A DNA stretch of 64,000 nucleotides from Strigamia acuminata (lineage: Eukaryota; Arthropoda; Chilopoda; Geophilomorpha; Linotaeniidae). A program made the translations under genes and the position numbers. The stretch covers positions 23,243,060 through 23,307,059 of the forward strand of contig OX442314.1 of NCBI GenBank assembly GCA_949358305.1. Reading direction: 5' to 3'. Of the stretch, positions 31,652 through 43,269 are shown in pieces (within the stretch, counting starts at the first letter, position 1; every line of letters starts with the position of its first letter). A model generated the notes under the pieces. That model was given only the letters and a program-made list of their open reading frames with translations, had not been told where the DNA came from and made no database searches.

Positions 31652-33461
31652 TTAAGCAGCTAAGACGGCGATTAAAATGGTAAAAATTACCACATAGAAA
31701 ATAAAGAAAATTCGTTCCAATATGCTTGCAAGAGTCGACCAATCTTGTTGATTTCTCGTTTCGAGCACCGAACGATTTGAATCAACAGCTGGTGTTGTTC
31801 CTTCTTTCGAGCCCACCTGCGAACACACAATTAAAAATTACGTTTTAAATCAAATACTGTACGATTTCTTTTCACGCCACCTGAATTCTTGTTAGGCGAA
31901 TACAAAGAACCGGAATGATCCAGCTATTAAAAAGTGACTTCAAAGATCGAGGAATTCTCGACTTATGTCGATGAGTGGTCAAACTGAATGAAATCACAAA
32001 TAATAAAAGCGATGTGCTGATTAGTCCTGTGCAACCTGCACAAAATGCAACTGAAACATTTCCGTCATAAACACAAAATTCAGATCTCAAATAAAACATA
32101 AAAAGAACGTATATTCCTTACCGATTTTCGGAATCCCGCTACCATTGCGCGGTATCAGCCAATACATATAGAGAGTTAAAAGAATTTGGTACAAGAAAAG
32201 GAAACACGAAACCAATATTTTGTCCCCACAAGTTGGCGGTAAACAGAACGTATAAAATAAAATAAACACCGGCAAAACAGTGGGAACTATTACCGTATAG
32301 ATGTAAGTTGTATGTGCCCTGTACACAGAAAAATATAGTAAACAAAAATAGCGTTCGTAAACACCTGAAGTTCTGCAAGATCCGTGTATACCTATTAAGA
32401 GTAAGATTAAAGAAAATGGTCGGGTAAGGCTCCTTACAACACTCGTAATATTTTTGAACAATTGTTGCATTGGCCTTAACTACTTTCCATTCATTGTTTA
32501 TTTGTTGGGATTGCAATCCTACCTGAAAAAAAATTATTTTATAAAAATCCAACTTTTTAAAAAAAATTTTAATTATTTGTAATTATTTTTTTTACCATTT
32601 CAGCATCTTTTAGGAGGGATTTATTTGCATAGAATACATTGGTAGTTTTAAGAACAGGTAGCAAGCTCCATCCGTGATAGGTCCACGAACCATACACAAT
32701 ACTACACACTTGTTGATCGAAAGGAAAATAAGTCAAATCAACATCACATGTAGTATGTGTGGTTACAGGTGCAAGCCACATAACACGACCAGAGTAATGC
32801 ACTTTTAATAATGTGTTTGTGTAGAGACCTCTGGCTGAACCGTTAACACTGCAATAATAGTACACAAAATTCAGACACGATTAATTACATGACGGAATCT
32901 CGTCACACCGACTTCATACCTGTTGTAAGGAATGATATCTGGTTTCCATAACAATTCTGCAGGCACTTGAATCATTTCTAAACCTCCAAACGTTCTTGGA
33001 TTCCATCTCACTCTGGTATCCATCCATTCCTAAGCGATTAATATCAATTACATGAGCAATGAATGAGGAAAAGTGATTGCATACACTTACAAACGACATT
33101 AAAGCATTTAGGAACAAGAGTTGCGATTTTTCATCCTAAATTAACCACAAGAAATAATAATTTTATGAGATAATTTGAGCCGTCTTACCAAATCGATGAT
33201 GTAATTGATGGCCATTTGCATGTAAACTTGAATTCGTTCTCCATGTGTGACTACGGGGCGCGAATGAGCTTCAACGGATGCTCTATTAGCAAATAATTCA
33301 TCTCGAAGTTTTAACTCGTAGAGGCCAATTGGAAGTGTCGCACCTTAATGAATACAGCTTTTTCAAGGGATGGTGATGGATTATTTTTATAAATTACCTG
33401 CGACAGGTGTATGAAATGTGCACGTGTAGTAGATAAGAACCAATAGTAAGGCGGTAGCCAT
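31652..33461 (-). CDS. nAChR alpha-type subunit H with complete aromatic box
   Basis: Nine exons: 33461-33398, 33343-33189, 33135-33091, 33029-32920, 32848-32596, 32522-32392, 32318-32122, 32050-31881, 31816-31652. They total 1290 bases and 429 residues. The signal peptide is MATALLLVLIYYTCTFH. It keeps the small 45-base and 110-base exons known from classical nAChR genes. Loop A WKPDIIPYNS has the Tyr, loop B is GSWTYHG, the Cys-loop is CDVDLTYFPFDQQVC, and loop C KYYECCKEPYP has Tyr, the Cys pair and the second Tyr. M2 reads CGDKILVSCFLFLYQILL and ends YMYWLIPRNGS, divergent as in its neighbours. The last exon has DWSTLASILERIFF and TM4. Of the nine it is the best candidate to bind acetylcholine. 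It is divergent from gene I, 399 bases between ATGs. Confidence 0.92.
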
Positions 33462-33860
33462 GATGGGACGACAACGGAAAGATGAATTAACTTCGTTTGT
33501 ATTACAATTGGGTGACCGTAAAGAGATGATTTTGAGATAAGTAAAATATTAAGATGGTGTGCTATTATCTGATGTCACATCCTGTGGGAATTGAGTATAT
33601 CCGGTATCTATTAGTGCAAGAATTAGACAAATGTCTTATTTTATTAATTTATATTTTTATTTATTGGTATTTTAATTTGGTTAAAAGGTTTCATGCTTGG
33701 TCAAATCAGGACATTTTTAGTATTAAAAATATGTTCAAAGTGTATTCTTCATCTTTAATCTTTAGCAAATTAAATAACGTTCTATGTGGTCGATTAACTT
33801 TAAACTTCCGGTCTGTGTTCCATCAGTTCCTCTGCTCATTCATCACTTGGAGGTTGCACA
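33462..33860. promoter_or_regulatory. shared divergent promoter region of genes H and I
   Basis: The 399 bases between the two start codons must hold both promoters and 5' leaders. A TGAGATAAG GATA-type site lies at about 33532. No clear TATA box is seen on either side. The GCAGGTG module found above genes C-F is not evident here. Confidence 0.5.
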
Positions 33861-35720
33861 ATGAGCAATTCATTTTCTTACTTGTTTCTCGTTTTGGTTT
33901 GGTCGAGCGAGTTTTATATGGTTTTTGGTGAGTTTTATTTTATGATTTACTATCACTATATCTTACACACATTATTAAAAGAAGATATCAATATTTCTGG
34001 CTATTTATTGATAGTAGTTTCTTGAAAAGTCACTTCCTCAAAGGAAGAATTATAGAATTTATTGGTGAAGTGCAGCGAAGCTCCAGATGGGCAAAAGTGT
34101 TTCAAAAATTCAACTTTTCTGCTTTTCATTTGAAATAACAGGCACTGATAATCGGGATTACGCGAATTATGAGTACAAACTACGTCAAGTCTTGCAAGGA
34201 AATAGAAAACCAATAGATTTGCAACATCGACCGAGTTTGTATTCCAACCAATCGACTCATTTGGACCTCGGTCTTTCTCTAATTGATGTCATCGAGTTAA
34301 ATGCCGAAACCAACACTTTAACCGCAAACACATGGATGCGACTTGTAGGCAGATTAACTCTTTAATATTGTATTTTCAATTTGAGATCAGTCGTGATTTA
34401 ACTGTTATAGGTGTGGTACGATTATTCATATCACTGGAATGAAGAAGAGTACGGCGGCATTAACGTATTGCGCATTCCAATAGAATACGCTTGGACGCCT
34501 GATGTTCTACTAGAGAACAGGTGATCTTCCAATCAGATGATTTTTGGCCAAGAAAAGCCATTTTTTATTTTTAATGTAGTGCAGAGGCGTCGCTATCGGA
34601 AGTAGGCCACTACCGGAGCAATATGCTTGTCTATCCAAACGGTCAAATTTTGTGGGTTCCAAGCGCTTCTTCAACAACCAGCTGTGCAGTTAATCTGCAC
34701 AAATTTCCTTTTGATTCTCACTTATGCATTTTTAATTTTCGCTCGTGGTCTATCGACGGAAAAACTATGAAATTGCAAGAGTACAGTGGGTCTAAACATG
34801 TTGAGTGTACATTTATTCGGATATTTCGAATGTATTGGCATTTTGGTTTCACTTACAGATAGATTTTAGTGATTTCAGCGGAGGTAATGAATGGGAAGTG
34901 GACGATGCAGCTGACAAAGTTGTTTATAAACAAGCTGACAAAGATGTCACTATAAATTTTGCAATCATTTTGAAAAGGTGATTTATTAAATTATTTATTT
35001 TATATGCTTCTTTTTGTTTTTATTTCGGGTTTGTTATTTATTTACAGACGAGCTTACTATTACATTTTGACGTTTATTATTCCTGTGTTGCTGTCGTGGG
35101 TTCTCATGTTGGTTATTTTCTGGCTCCCTTGGTCTAATCAACGTATTTTTCTCGCATCACTAATTGTTGTGTACCTGGAAATTCTATTACTTCAGTTGCG
35201 ATGGACTATCCCGAACAACGGCAGCGTTGTACCAATTATCGGTAAATGCAATGAATAGCAAAAATTATTTTTTTCTAATTTATTTATTTTTATAGTTGTT
35301 ATGTGTGGTCAGTCAATTATATTTGCTGCATTGTTACTCGTGTTTTCGGTAGCTTTAAAAGCTATGGTAAAAACAGCTTATCCCCCACGTTTGCCGATAA
35401 AATTAAAAACCGTATTGCACAGATGGCTGAGTTGTGTGTTGTGTATAGAGCAGAACCGTATTCATGAAGCAAGTTTTGAAGATTGAATTTTCTCTGAGAA
35501 AACTTAGTTCTATCAAATTGTATTTTTATTTCTAAAGGTCACTTCAGCAGGTGCGCAATTGCTGAACAACAGCAGTGTGGAGTTGAATATTGATAAAGTT
35601 GACCAAAATGAAGTTTGTTGCGACTGGGTACTTCTAATGACTGTCTTGAATCGCCTTGTGTTTATAGTCTATTTTTTTTCGTTTGTTACAATATTCTTAA
35701 TCACAGTGTTGATCAATTAG
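33861..35720 (+). CDS. nAChR-like Cys-loop receptor subunit I (plus strand)
   Basis: Eight exons (33861-33927, 34142-34344, 34411-34520, 34580-34785, 34863-34977, 35048-35241, 35296-35472, 35551-35720) total 1242 bases and 413 residues. The signal peptide is MSNSFSYLFLVLVWSSEFYM. Loop A is AWTPDVLLENS, YPNGQILWVPSAS follows, the Cys-loop is CAVNLHKFPFDSHLC and loop B is RSWSIDGKT. Loop C (YKQADKDVTINF) has no cysteines, so it is non-alpha. TM1 follows the ILKRRAYYY junction, which is split by an intron as in H. M2 reads SNQRIFLASLIVVYLEILL and ends QLRWTIPNNGS, with Arg for the usual Lys at 0' and Glu at 12'. The M3-M4 loop is short; TM4 is IVYFFSFVTIFLITVLIN. The boundaries of exon 4/5 and 7/8 were chosen to keep phase and could be a few bases off. 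It may pair with H. Confidence 0.88.
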
Positions 35721-36180
35721 AATTTCATTATTCTATTGAAATACAAATTTAAGAATTATACTAGTATATATTATTGTATCCATGAAAAGTGTGAGAGAAG
35801 TTACACATACGGTAATAAGGATGTTGTAGAGTCAAATTTTACTACTACGCTATGAAAAATGATAAGACGTTAAAGTTTAAATTGTTTATGGCCCATAAAC
35901 CAAGCAAATAAAGTGCAATGAACAGTGGCTTCATTAGTGTTGATATTTACTCAGCAATAACAGTGATTATTATATAATTATTGCGCTTTATTTCTTCAAT
36001 TTATGGCTCATGAAAATCATTATTAAATTTTATCATGTTTATCTTTTTACCAACCTATTTTTTGATTAGATAAATGTTTGTGAGATTAAAATTTGCTTTC
36101 GGTTTTGAATTTTGGATGTTAGTTGGAGAGTGATTGCATGAATTTTGGATTTTATTTTTCTGTCGTACAATGATTTGCTT
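35721..36180. other. intergenic between gene I and the TRAF-like gene
   Basis: Both genes run on the plus strand. AT-rich, no repeats or further genes seen; the downstream half should contain the TRAF-like promoter. Confidence 0.5.
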
Positions 36181-37457
36181 ATGAAAATGGAAGATCAAAG
36201 CAACAATTCTGAAACTGAGCCTGATTTAGTCATTTGTCCTCACAAGAAAAAAGGCTGTGGATTCGAAGGAACAATTTATGAGCTTGAAGTATGTTTCGTT
36301 TTGGTTTAGGCCAGTCAAGTTTATATTTATATTTGTATTAGGAACATGTAAAAGTTTGTGAAAATACGCCATACATTTGTTCTCAAGGGTGTGGTGAATC
36401 AATACCACCAAAATCGTGGGGAAACCACCAGAAAGAAGAATGTGGTTATCGGGTTGAATATTGTAGTAACTTGGGTTGTTGTGAGACTTTGCTGCACAAG
36501 GATTTGGAAGTAGGATTAAAGTATATTATATTTTAAAATAATTTTTATTTCTTTTTTCGTAGGAACATGTGAGTAAATGTGACTTTTCCCTTGTTCCTTG
36601 TGTTTATAATTGCGAACTTCTTGTTCCACGTTATCAAGTAAGGAGTTAGTGAAATGAATAAAATGTAATAATGACTTGAAATTGGAATTTTAACAGATGA
36701 AACTTCATTTAAAAAGATGCGAAAACCGTATTTTTAAATGTGATTTCCACACTATTGGTTGCACATACCAGGCTACCGGAAAAGAAATAGAAAAACACGA
36801 GAACAAAGCTGTCAATCATCATTTAAATATTGTAACTAACTACGTGACAGATCAAAGTGTCGTGATGAAGGTATAAAGTAAACAGATTCACAACTCGTAG
36901 ATTAATTCGTATTTAATATCTGCAGGAATTATGTGCTGTTAATCGCGCCATTAGAAACCAAATCAATCAAAATGGTGAAAATGTAACTTTTTTGCAGACC
37001 AGAATCGATAAACTGGATTTAGATGTTTTGACGGAAGTATAAACTGAATTATTCTGTTTTTAAATTTTACGTTACCTTTAAACATTAAAGGTTGAAAAAA
37101 GAGAACGAGAAATTGCCATTAGAAATAAGCTTCAACTCGAGGTTAGAGAAATAAGTGAGCGATTGAGTGCCATTGACTCCGCCTTGCATTCAGCCAAAGG
37201 TAGGCTTCACTGGAAGTCTAGGTAAATAAAACTAATTGAATTTTCATATCGGAACTGAAGAGGAGTGCACACAAAAAATAATAGCGAATAATCAAACATT
37301 AATTGAAGTTGCATCTGAACAAAGTTAGTTTTAATTGAAATTTACTCACAAGGGGCTATTTTCAACCTATTGTATTTTTTTCAGATATGGTCAAAGAAAA
37401 AATAATCGTGTTTGAACACCAGAATAAAGAGTTAAAGCAACTGAAATCAGATTTAAG

Positions 37458-37488
<31 letters not shown>

Positions 37489-38227
37489 AAATTCCTACAA
37501 GGAAATCATTAATGAAAAACTAAATTATGTTTAAGATGTTCTTAAGAAAACATGTCAAGCGCATTCCATTGAGTTAGAACAACAGCAATGTAAAATTGAG
37601 CAATGCAGAGAAGAGAATTTGCATCCAATCGAAGGTAAATAATTTTGCTTTCTTCATTAATTTGTAATTTTGACATAACTTGACTTCCAAGGTTCTGTAG
37701 ACGGCTCAGCATCGTGTTATTACATGTGGAAACTGCAAGAATTTGCACATATCCAACAACTAACTACAGAAAGTAAAAACTACATACTGAGTGATCCGTT
37801 TTACAGCAGTCAAGGTGGTTACAAGATGTGCTTGAGTGTGTGTCCAAAGGGCAACAACAGTGGTAAAGGCACTCACTTGTCATGCTACCTCGTGGTCACT
37901 GAAGGCGAAATGGATCAAGTTCTAAACTGGCCTATCCAATGTAAAGTGCTATTTACGCTATTCGACCAATTAGAGGGTAGAAATAACCGTGTAAAAGAAT
38001 TTACGGTTTGCTTGGCGAATCAAAATGGTAGATGCGACCTGACTAATGGAAATGATAGTCACAGCAGCATGGCGAGTAGAAACGACAGCTGCAAAGTATT
38101 TCCTAGACCGAAATCCAATCTTAATTTCGGCAGAGGAATTGCGAAATTCATTCGACTTAAAAAATTAAAACCTTTTTATTTAGTGAATGATACTTTATTT
38201 TTAAAGGCTGTTGTAGTTTTTTTCTAG
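36181..38227 (+). CDS. TRAF-like protein: TRAF-type zinc fingers, coiled coil and MATH domain, no RING
   Basis: Ten exons (36181-36288, 36342-36509, 36563-36637, 36697-36870, 36926-37036, 37091-37199, 37261-37323, 37385-37456, 37536-37634, 37692-38227) total 1515 bases and 504 residues. Residues from about 15 to 160 carry Cys/His patterns of TRAF zinc fingers (CPHKKKGCGF, EEHVKVCENTPYIC, CGYRVEYC, LHKDLEEHVSKCDFSLVPC, LHLKRCENRIFKCDF). A coiled-coil stretch follows (VEKREREIAIRNKLQLEVRE and onward). The last exon is a C-terminal TRAF/MATH domain (YYMWKLQEF, DPFYSSQGGYKMCLSVCPKG, HLSCYLVVTEGEMD, FGRGIAKFI, YLVNDTLFLK). No RING finger precedes the zinc fingers, so it is probably an adaptor and not a ubiquitin ligase. 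Known relatives act in innate immune, TNF-receptor or JNK signalling; which pathway applies here is not shown. Confidence 0.92.
37457..37491. repeat. (TAAA)n microsatellite in a TRAF-like intron
   Basis: About eight uninterrupted TAAA units directly after the donor site of exon 8, overlapping the splice signal GTAAATAAAT. Confidence 0.85.
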
Positions 38228-38276
38228 AAATTTAGAAAATGCTCAATTAAAATATTATGAGTTTCTATGCTGACAT

Positions 38277-39470
38277 TAACGTCCTAACATGTTGTCTCAA
38301 TTTACCACATCCATCTTAATCTTCAGATATTCATCATGTTATGGGTCTAGCAGCATTCTAACTGCGCAGGAAAGTAGTTGCAATATTGTATCTGGTATAA
38401 TCTGTGCCAGAATGTAATTTTTGAGAGAATTCTTGTTTTTGTTGAAATTTTTGTGCGACCACGCTGTGAAGAACTTTTTAGCCGGAAAACTAATCAAGAT
38501 GGCTGACACAACGAACCAAACAACAGGAAGTGGTCACACGACACATCATTTACATCATTTTAAGAAACTAGAGGAAATTTCCAATATAAACAATTGAAAA
38601 TTTGCAATGGGAGATGCAACTCGAGCGTAAAGATTTGTGGGAATATGTGAGCAGGACGAAGTCAGATGCCACCAAAAGTCGACTTGCACTGGCCACCATT
38701 GTGCTTGGAGTCCAAGAGCATGTGTACCAGGAAGTGTGTGAACACGCAACCGCCAAGAACGCGTGGGATAACTTGACAATACTTTACAAAAATAAGAGTT
38801 TGGGAAACCAGGTATCGTTATTGACTGATTTAATTAAAATTAAATATGCAGACTAGACTGCAAAGACATGTCGGATTACATTGGCCGAAAAGTGACCATT
38901 GGTCAACAGCTGAACGACATGAAATATAAAGTAGACAATAAATTGATGGCTGCGATGCTGCTTGCGACGCTGACAGAAGATTTTAGACCCATGATTATAA
39001 CAATCGAACATTGCAGGTCACACACTGCAAACGTGTACTGTAGGTCCATGGTTAATTTAATTGTTGAGAACCTACTAGTACTTGGCTGTGGCATGGCAAT
39101 GACCATGATTTATTGAAATGGTCATCAATTTATGTATTACATTTATTATTTGTATCTACGGGCATCAATCAATGTATTTATATTATTTATTCTATTATTT
39201 TTACATACCATGTAGATAGACATGATAAACTGTAAATAAACTTTAACAGAACTACTTCCGGTTTAACACTTGTAGTGTCCTTGAGAATATATATTGCTGC
39301 CAGATGGCGCAAGTGTACAACACACTGGCAACGGTGTGTTCCTTTATTTTATAAAGCACTTCATTACACCAACTCACGCTGTGCACATAATTCTGCAAAT
39401 TCCACAACGCTAACGCTAACACGTTGCTTCAATTCACCACATCCACTTCAATCTTTAGATATTCATCATA
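38277..39470 (+). mobile_element. remnant copia element with gag-like fragment
   Basis: About 60 bases at 38277-38336 (CCACATCCATCTTAATCTTC, GATATTCATCA) match the end of a longer repeat at about 39260-39470. They look like a truncated 5' LTR and a fuller 3' LTR. TTATGGGTCTAGCAG directly after the first is in the primer-binding position. Between them, on the plus strand, 38602-39116 encodes gag-like segments: MQLERKDLWEYVSRTKSDAT, LATIVLGVQEHVYQEVCEHA, AWDNLTILYKNKSLGNQVSL and, after stops and frameshifts, residues of the next gag helices. No pol is seen. It starts about 50 bases after the TRAF-like stop codon and may supply that gene's 3' end. Confidence 0.72.
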
Positions 39471-39525
39471 AAACAAAACAAATGTCTTTTACCCTGCAAT
39501 ATCTTACTCGAATTCGAATGCAATA

Positions 39526-39709
39526 CAGTCGAAACTCTTTATAACGAATCGCAAGGGACCCAAAAAATCAATTCGTTATAACGAGAATTCGTTATATCGA
39601 AATTTTTTAACATGGTGTTCTATGGCCAGCCAATCAAACCAGCCATTTTTAAGTATTTGTTATATTGATAATTCGTTATATCGTGATTCGTTATAAAGAT
39701 TTTCGACTC
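39526..39709. mobile_element. pogo/Tigger-type MITE
   Basis: 184 bases bounded by TA. The left end CAGTCGAAACTCTTTATAAC is the near-complement of the right end GTTATAAAGATTTTCGACTC, and further ATTCGTTATA words lie inside. This is the familiar layout of non-autonomous pogo/Tigger elements. Confidence 0.8.
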
Positions 39710-42602
39710 TAAAAGGTCTTTGTTTGTAAGAATTTTTTTATTGAGAATTATTGATGTTAAAAATTGTTATTTTGCAATCTTTTCTTAAATAAATTCAATG
39801 TATTGTAAGTAGTAAACAAACACAAATATTGGATGGATACGAGTAGTTCAATGTTGATCTTCCTTCTTTATTTATTGTTTTGTTGGATACTAGAAATGCT
39901 GACAAAAAACGACAATAGTCCTCTAAAATGTTTTATTGAACTGATTGTTTGTGAAACAACTTTATTAAAATCTTTTTATCGACTTGTGAGTTATAGAGAG
40001 CGTGCACAGCCCTGTATCTTGCGGTGACTTCGAAATTCATTTCGGGGTCGTAAGGAATTTTCCGTTAAAACAAGTAATGGATGAAAACAATTTTAGCAAA
40101 GTTTATTTATTATGTGATGTCCAACTTGGGGAATTTCCATGGTAAAATGAGGTATGAGCCTGCATGGTTTGCGAAATGCTTCACATCCTGGAAAAAGGAT
40201 TAGAAAAATTCAGCCTGAACCAAGGCTTTGAATTGAATTCATTACTTGAAAAGCACTCTGGATAAACACAGTTGGCACATTCATAAAGTCATGTTTTGGC
40301 GTTTAAATATTATTTTTACCCTTTTTTGAGACTACAAAAAATGTGAACCCGCTAAGTGCGATCCGACGTACAAGCTACGCTGCAACATGACAGCGAGTGT
40401 GAAGTTTTAAGAGATAAATCTTAAACTCTATAGGCATAAACGGTCAGAGCGGAAGCTTTTCCATTCGTAGCAATTTTGATAAGGCAATCGTATGAGCGGT
40501 TGTCATCAGCTTTAAGAAAAAAGACGATTCTAATCATTGAGTAAAATAGGACATTTGGATCAATTTGAGTGAACTGAAATTGACAATTATGATATTTGTT
40601 TTATCGAACCTTTCTTCAAAGTTCTAGGAATAACTGACATCGAGATTCCGCTAGTCATCGTGAAAGAAAAGCAAACATTTTATGTTAATTTCATATTCAC
40701 TATCATTACTAACTCAAAGTTTATATTATGTGGTGATCTCAAGTGTATTTTTACATATTTGTTGTCACTACTTAGAAATATTTATTATTTTTAATTACTC
40801 TGGTTTGGTACACGCCAAACCAGCCTGCTGTGGCTTGGGGGTAAAAACTTCCCAGGCACACCTCACTCCAATTTGGCTGGGATGAGTTGCAATTTAACCG
40901 TTTTGGTGCAATAATTCCTTTGTTGCACCAAAATGCACTCATTGCGCTGCGCAGATCCGAAGTGGGCTCAAATTTAGAGTTTTGACACACTCTTGAATTC
41001 ATCTACAACCAAACAACACACTTTTTCACTAGAGTGTCTACTTCATTGGTCAATTCTTGACCTTTGTTATTTTGTATGACGTGCTTGTGGTCCTGCACCG
41101 CCTATGTTAATTTTTTAATAAACATGTTATGTTAATTTCTTACCACAATGGCTGCTCTTGTTATTTGAACACTCATTGACTTCAAGATACAATAATTGCT
41201 GCTCTGCCACTGCAAGTGTTGACCGTGTTAACGTTTAGGTGATTTGGGACATTTCCTGCTATCTTTGCTAAGTTTGCAAAGCCAGTGCTTTTGTGTGTAT
41301 CAGCCACAGATGATACACGCATTTTCACTGTTATTCAGTGATCTCTGCTAACGAGGAGTGCTCTCACTCGCTGCTGCCATCGAGGACCACCGTGAGGTCT
41401 CCCGAGTCAGCAGCCATCGCTGCCTGAGAGAGTTTTTGGAGGGAAACAATGTTCCTGCCATTTTTGTGTACAACAACCATTAGTGCGCATTCCATTATTC
41501 ATTTCTTTGTTCAATTTCCATTATCATATTTAGCTTAGTTTATTGTTTTAATTCTCTTTGTAGTTATTAACCATTTTATTTCTGAGACTAACAAGTAAGT
41601 CTTAGTCTTAGTTTTAGTCTGTTTACAGCATCTCAACAGTGCAATAACCCGGATCACTGCAATTATTTCTCAAATATTACCTGGTCTTGTGTATTATTTA
41701 AAGTGTATAAATATTTTATAAGAATGTTTTATAATTGTAATTAATCTGAAGATTTCTTAAATCGAGAATGAATATTTTATGCTTTATTCATCAACCAGCG
41801 TTGTTTTCATTTATAAGCCTTATTATTGAAGGAAGAATTATCTTGTGAACCATAAGGGACTCAGTCTAAGTGTAGCATCTCATTTATTTAAAATAACCTC
41901 CACACAAGTATCCCCTGAATTATTTTACTATATACCGGTATTTTAGTAAAGCAATTTTATTGATAAGTGAGGTTGCAACTGCAGTGTCTGTCCCTTTGTT
42001 GTAAGTTTTCACAACACATTGTGAGAAGCTGTATTGTCTCTTTTTACTTTTACTAATTATGTCTGTGTGTGCTGATTGTACAGAGGCTATTTATCTCGGA
42101 ATAGATAGAACATGACTGGCAGTATCAACAACTCATGTGGTAAGATAAAATTAAAAAAAAAAATCGTCATAAAAGCTTTCAAGTAGCACTTGATCTTATC
42201 AACAGTTTATTCAGTTACGTTGCTTTTGATAATATATGGTATGTGGTCATAAAAATTTGAACACCAACCATGTCGATGGAAAAACATTAAACATGAATAA
42301 AATTTAGTAACAAACATTTGACTCATTTTTTCCAAAAACTATCATGACATATGATCACAGAATAAATGTTCATAGAAAACTGTTTTTCTTATAAAAAACA
42401 ACAACACCAACAAAAAATTCGACACTTTAATCACGTATTGCCATCTCAAAGAATAATTTAAGTGCAGAAGATGGATTTCGTCTATAGAGTGTGTCGGTGT
42501 GCCTATCAAATAAAATAACAACGGGAGGTCAATGGAGTATTGAGGGTTCTGTTAACCCAACATTTTAAAAATCTCATCTTTTTACATCTTTGGCAGTAAC
42601 TA
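39710..42602. other. intergenic, no gene seen
   Basis: No recognisable coding sequence. A short perfect hairpin CTGGTTTGG/CCAAACCAG lies near 40800-40825. The remainder is AT-rich and without clear tandem or inverted repeats. Confidence 0.5.
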
Positions 42603-42689
42603 CAGTGTAAACTCTGTAGCCTGGACAGCCCCTTAGTCCGGACAACTTTCTGGGACCCGTCCTATGTTCGGGCTACAGAGCGTACACTG
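42603..42689. mobile_element. 87-bp TA-flanked foldback MITE
   Basis: CAGTGTAAACTCTGTAGCC at the left pairs with GGCTACAGAGCGTACACTG at the right, with TA on both sides. It contains CCGGACAACTTTCTGGGACC, shared with the fragment at 7442-7504. Confidence 0.8.
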
Positions 42690-42834
42690 TAATAAAATTG
42701 TTTATAACTTTGGTGTTGTTGGAATTAATTAATTTGGTTTCATTTACTGTTTAAAAATACGCACCGTAACTCGGTTACAGACATAATTGAGTTTGTACTG
42801 AATAGCGATCGATCGTGGACTTTATTTTATATGG

Positions 42835-42930
42835 GGCCGTCTATAAATTGCGTAACGCTCCAAGGGGGGGAAGGGGGTTTTTAATTTTGTTATTAAGGGA
42901 GAGGGGGGTTTCAAGTTTTGTTACGTTAAT
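42835..42930. repeat. GCCGTCTATAAATTGCGTAACGC repeat fragment
   Basis: GGGCCGTCTATAAATTGCGT followed by a G-rich tract (GGGGGGGAAGGGGG) and GTTTTGTTACGTTAATTTA resembles a dispersed repeat type common in arthropod genomes. I cannot assign a class and only one copy is seen here. Confidence 0.45.
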
Positions 42931-43269
42931 TTATGGTTGAGTTTCTTTTATGTCTTTACATGTTTATGTATATTTCCCCTGTTGCCAAGTGTAAAAGTTT
43001 AATAGTTTAATCTTTTTCAATTTACTTGTTTTTGAAAGCATAATTTAAAAAAATTGAACTTTAATATCTTTGACGTACTAACATTTCGCATTTAATTGAT
43101 AGACATATTTTTTCATTTACAAAATCAATAATTACTTTGACATCCTAGTTTCGTATTACGGATACTGAAACATTAGCTCAGCAAAATAAAACCGCAAAAG
43201 AGATAACGAGGTGGTGGATTGGAATTGTGTTTAGAACAATCGATCTTTGCACGCTTTTCATCAAAAAAC

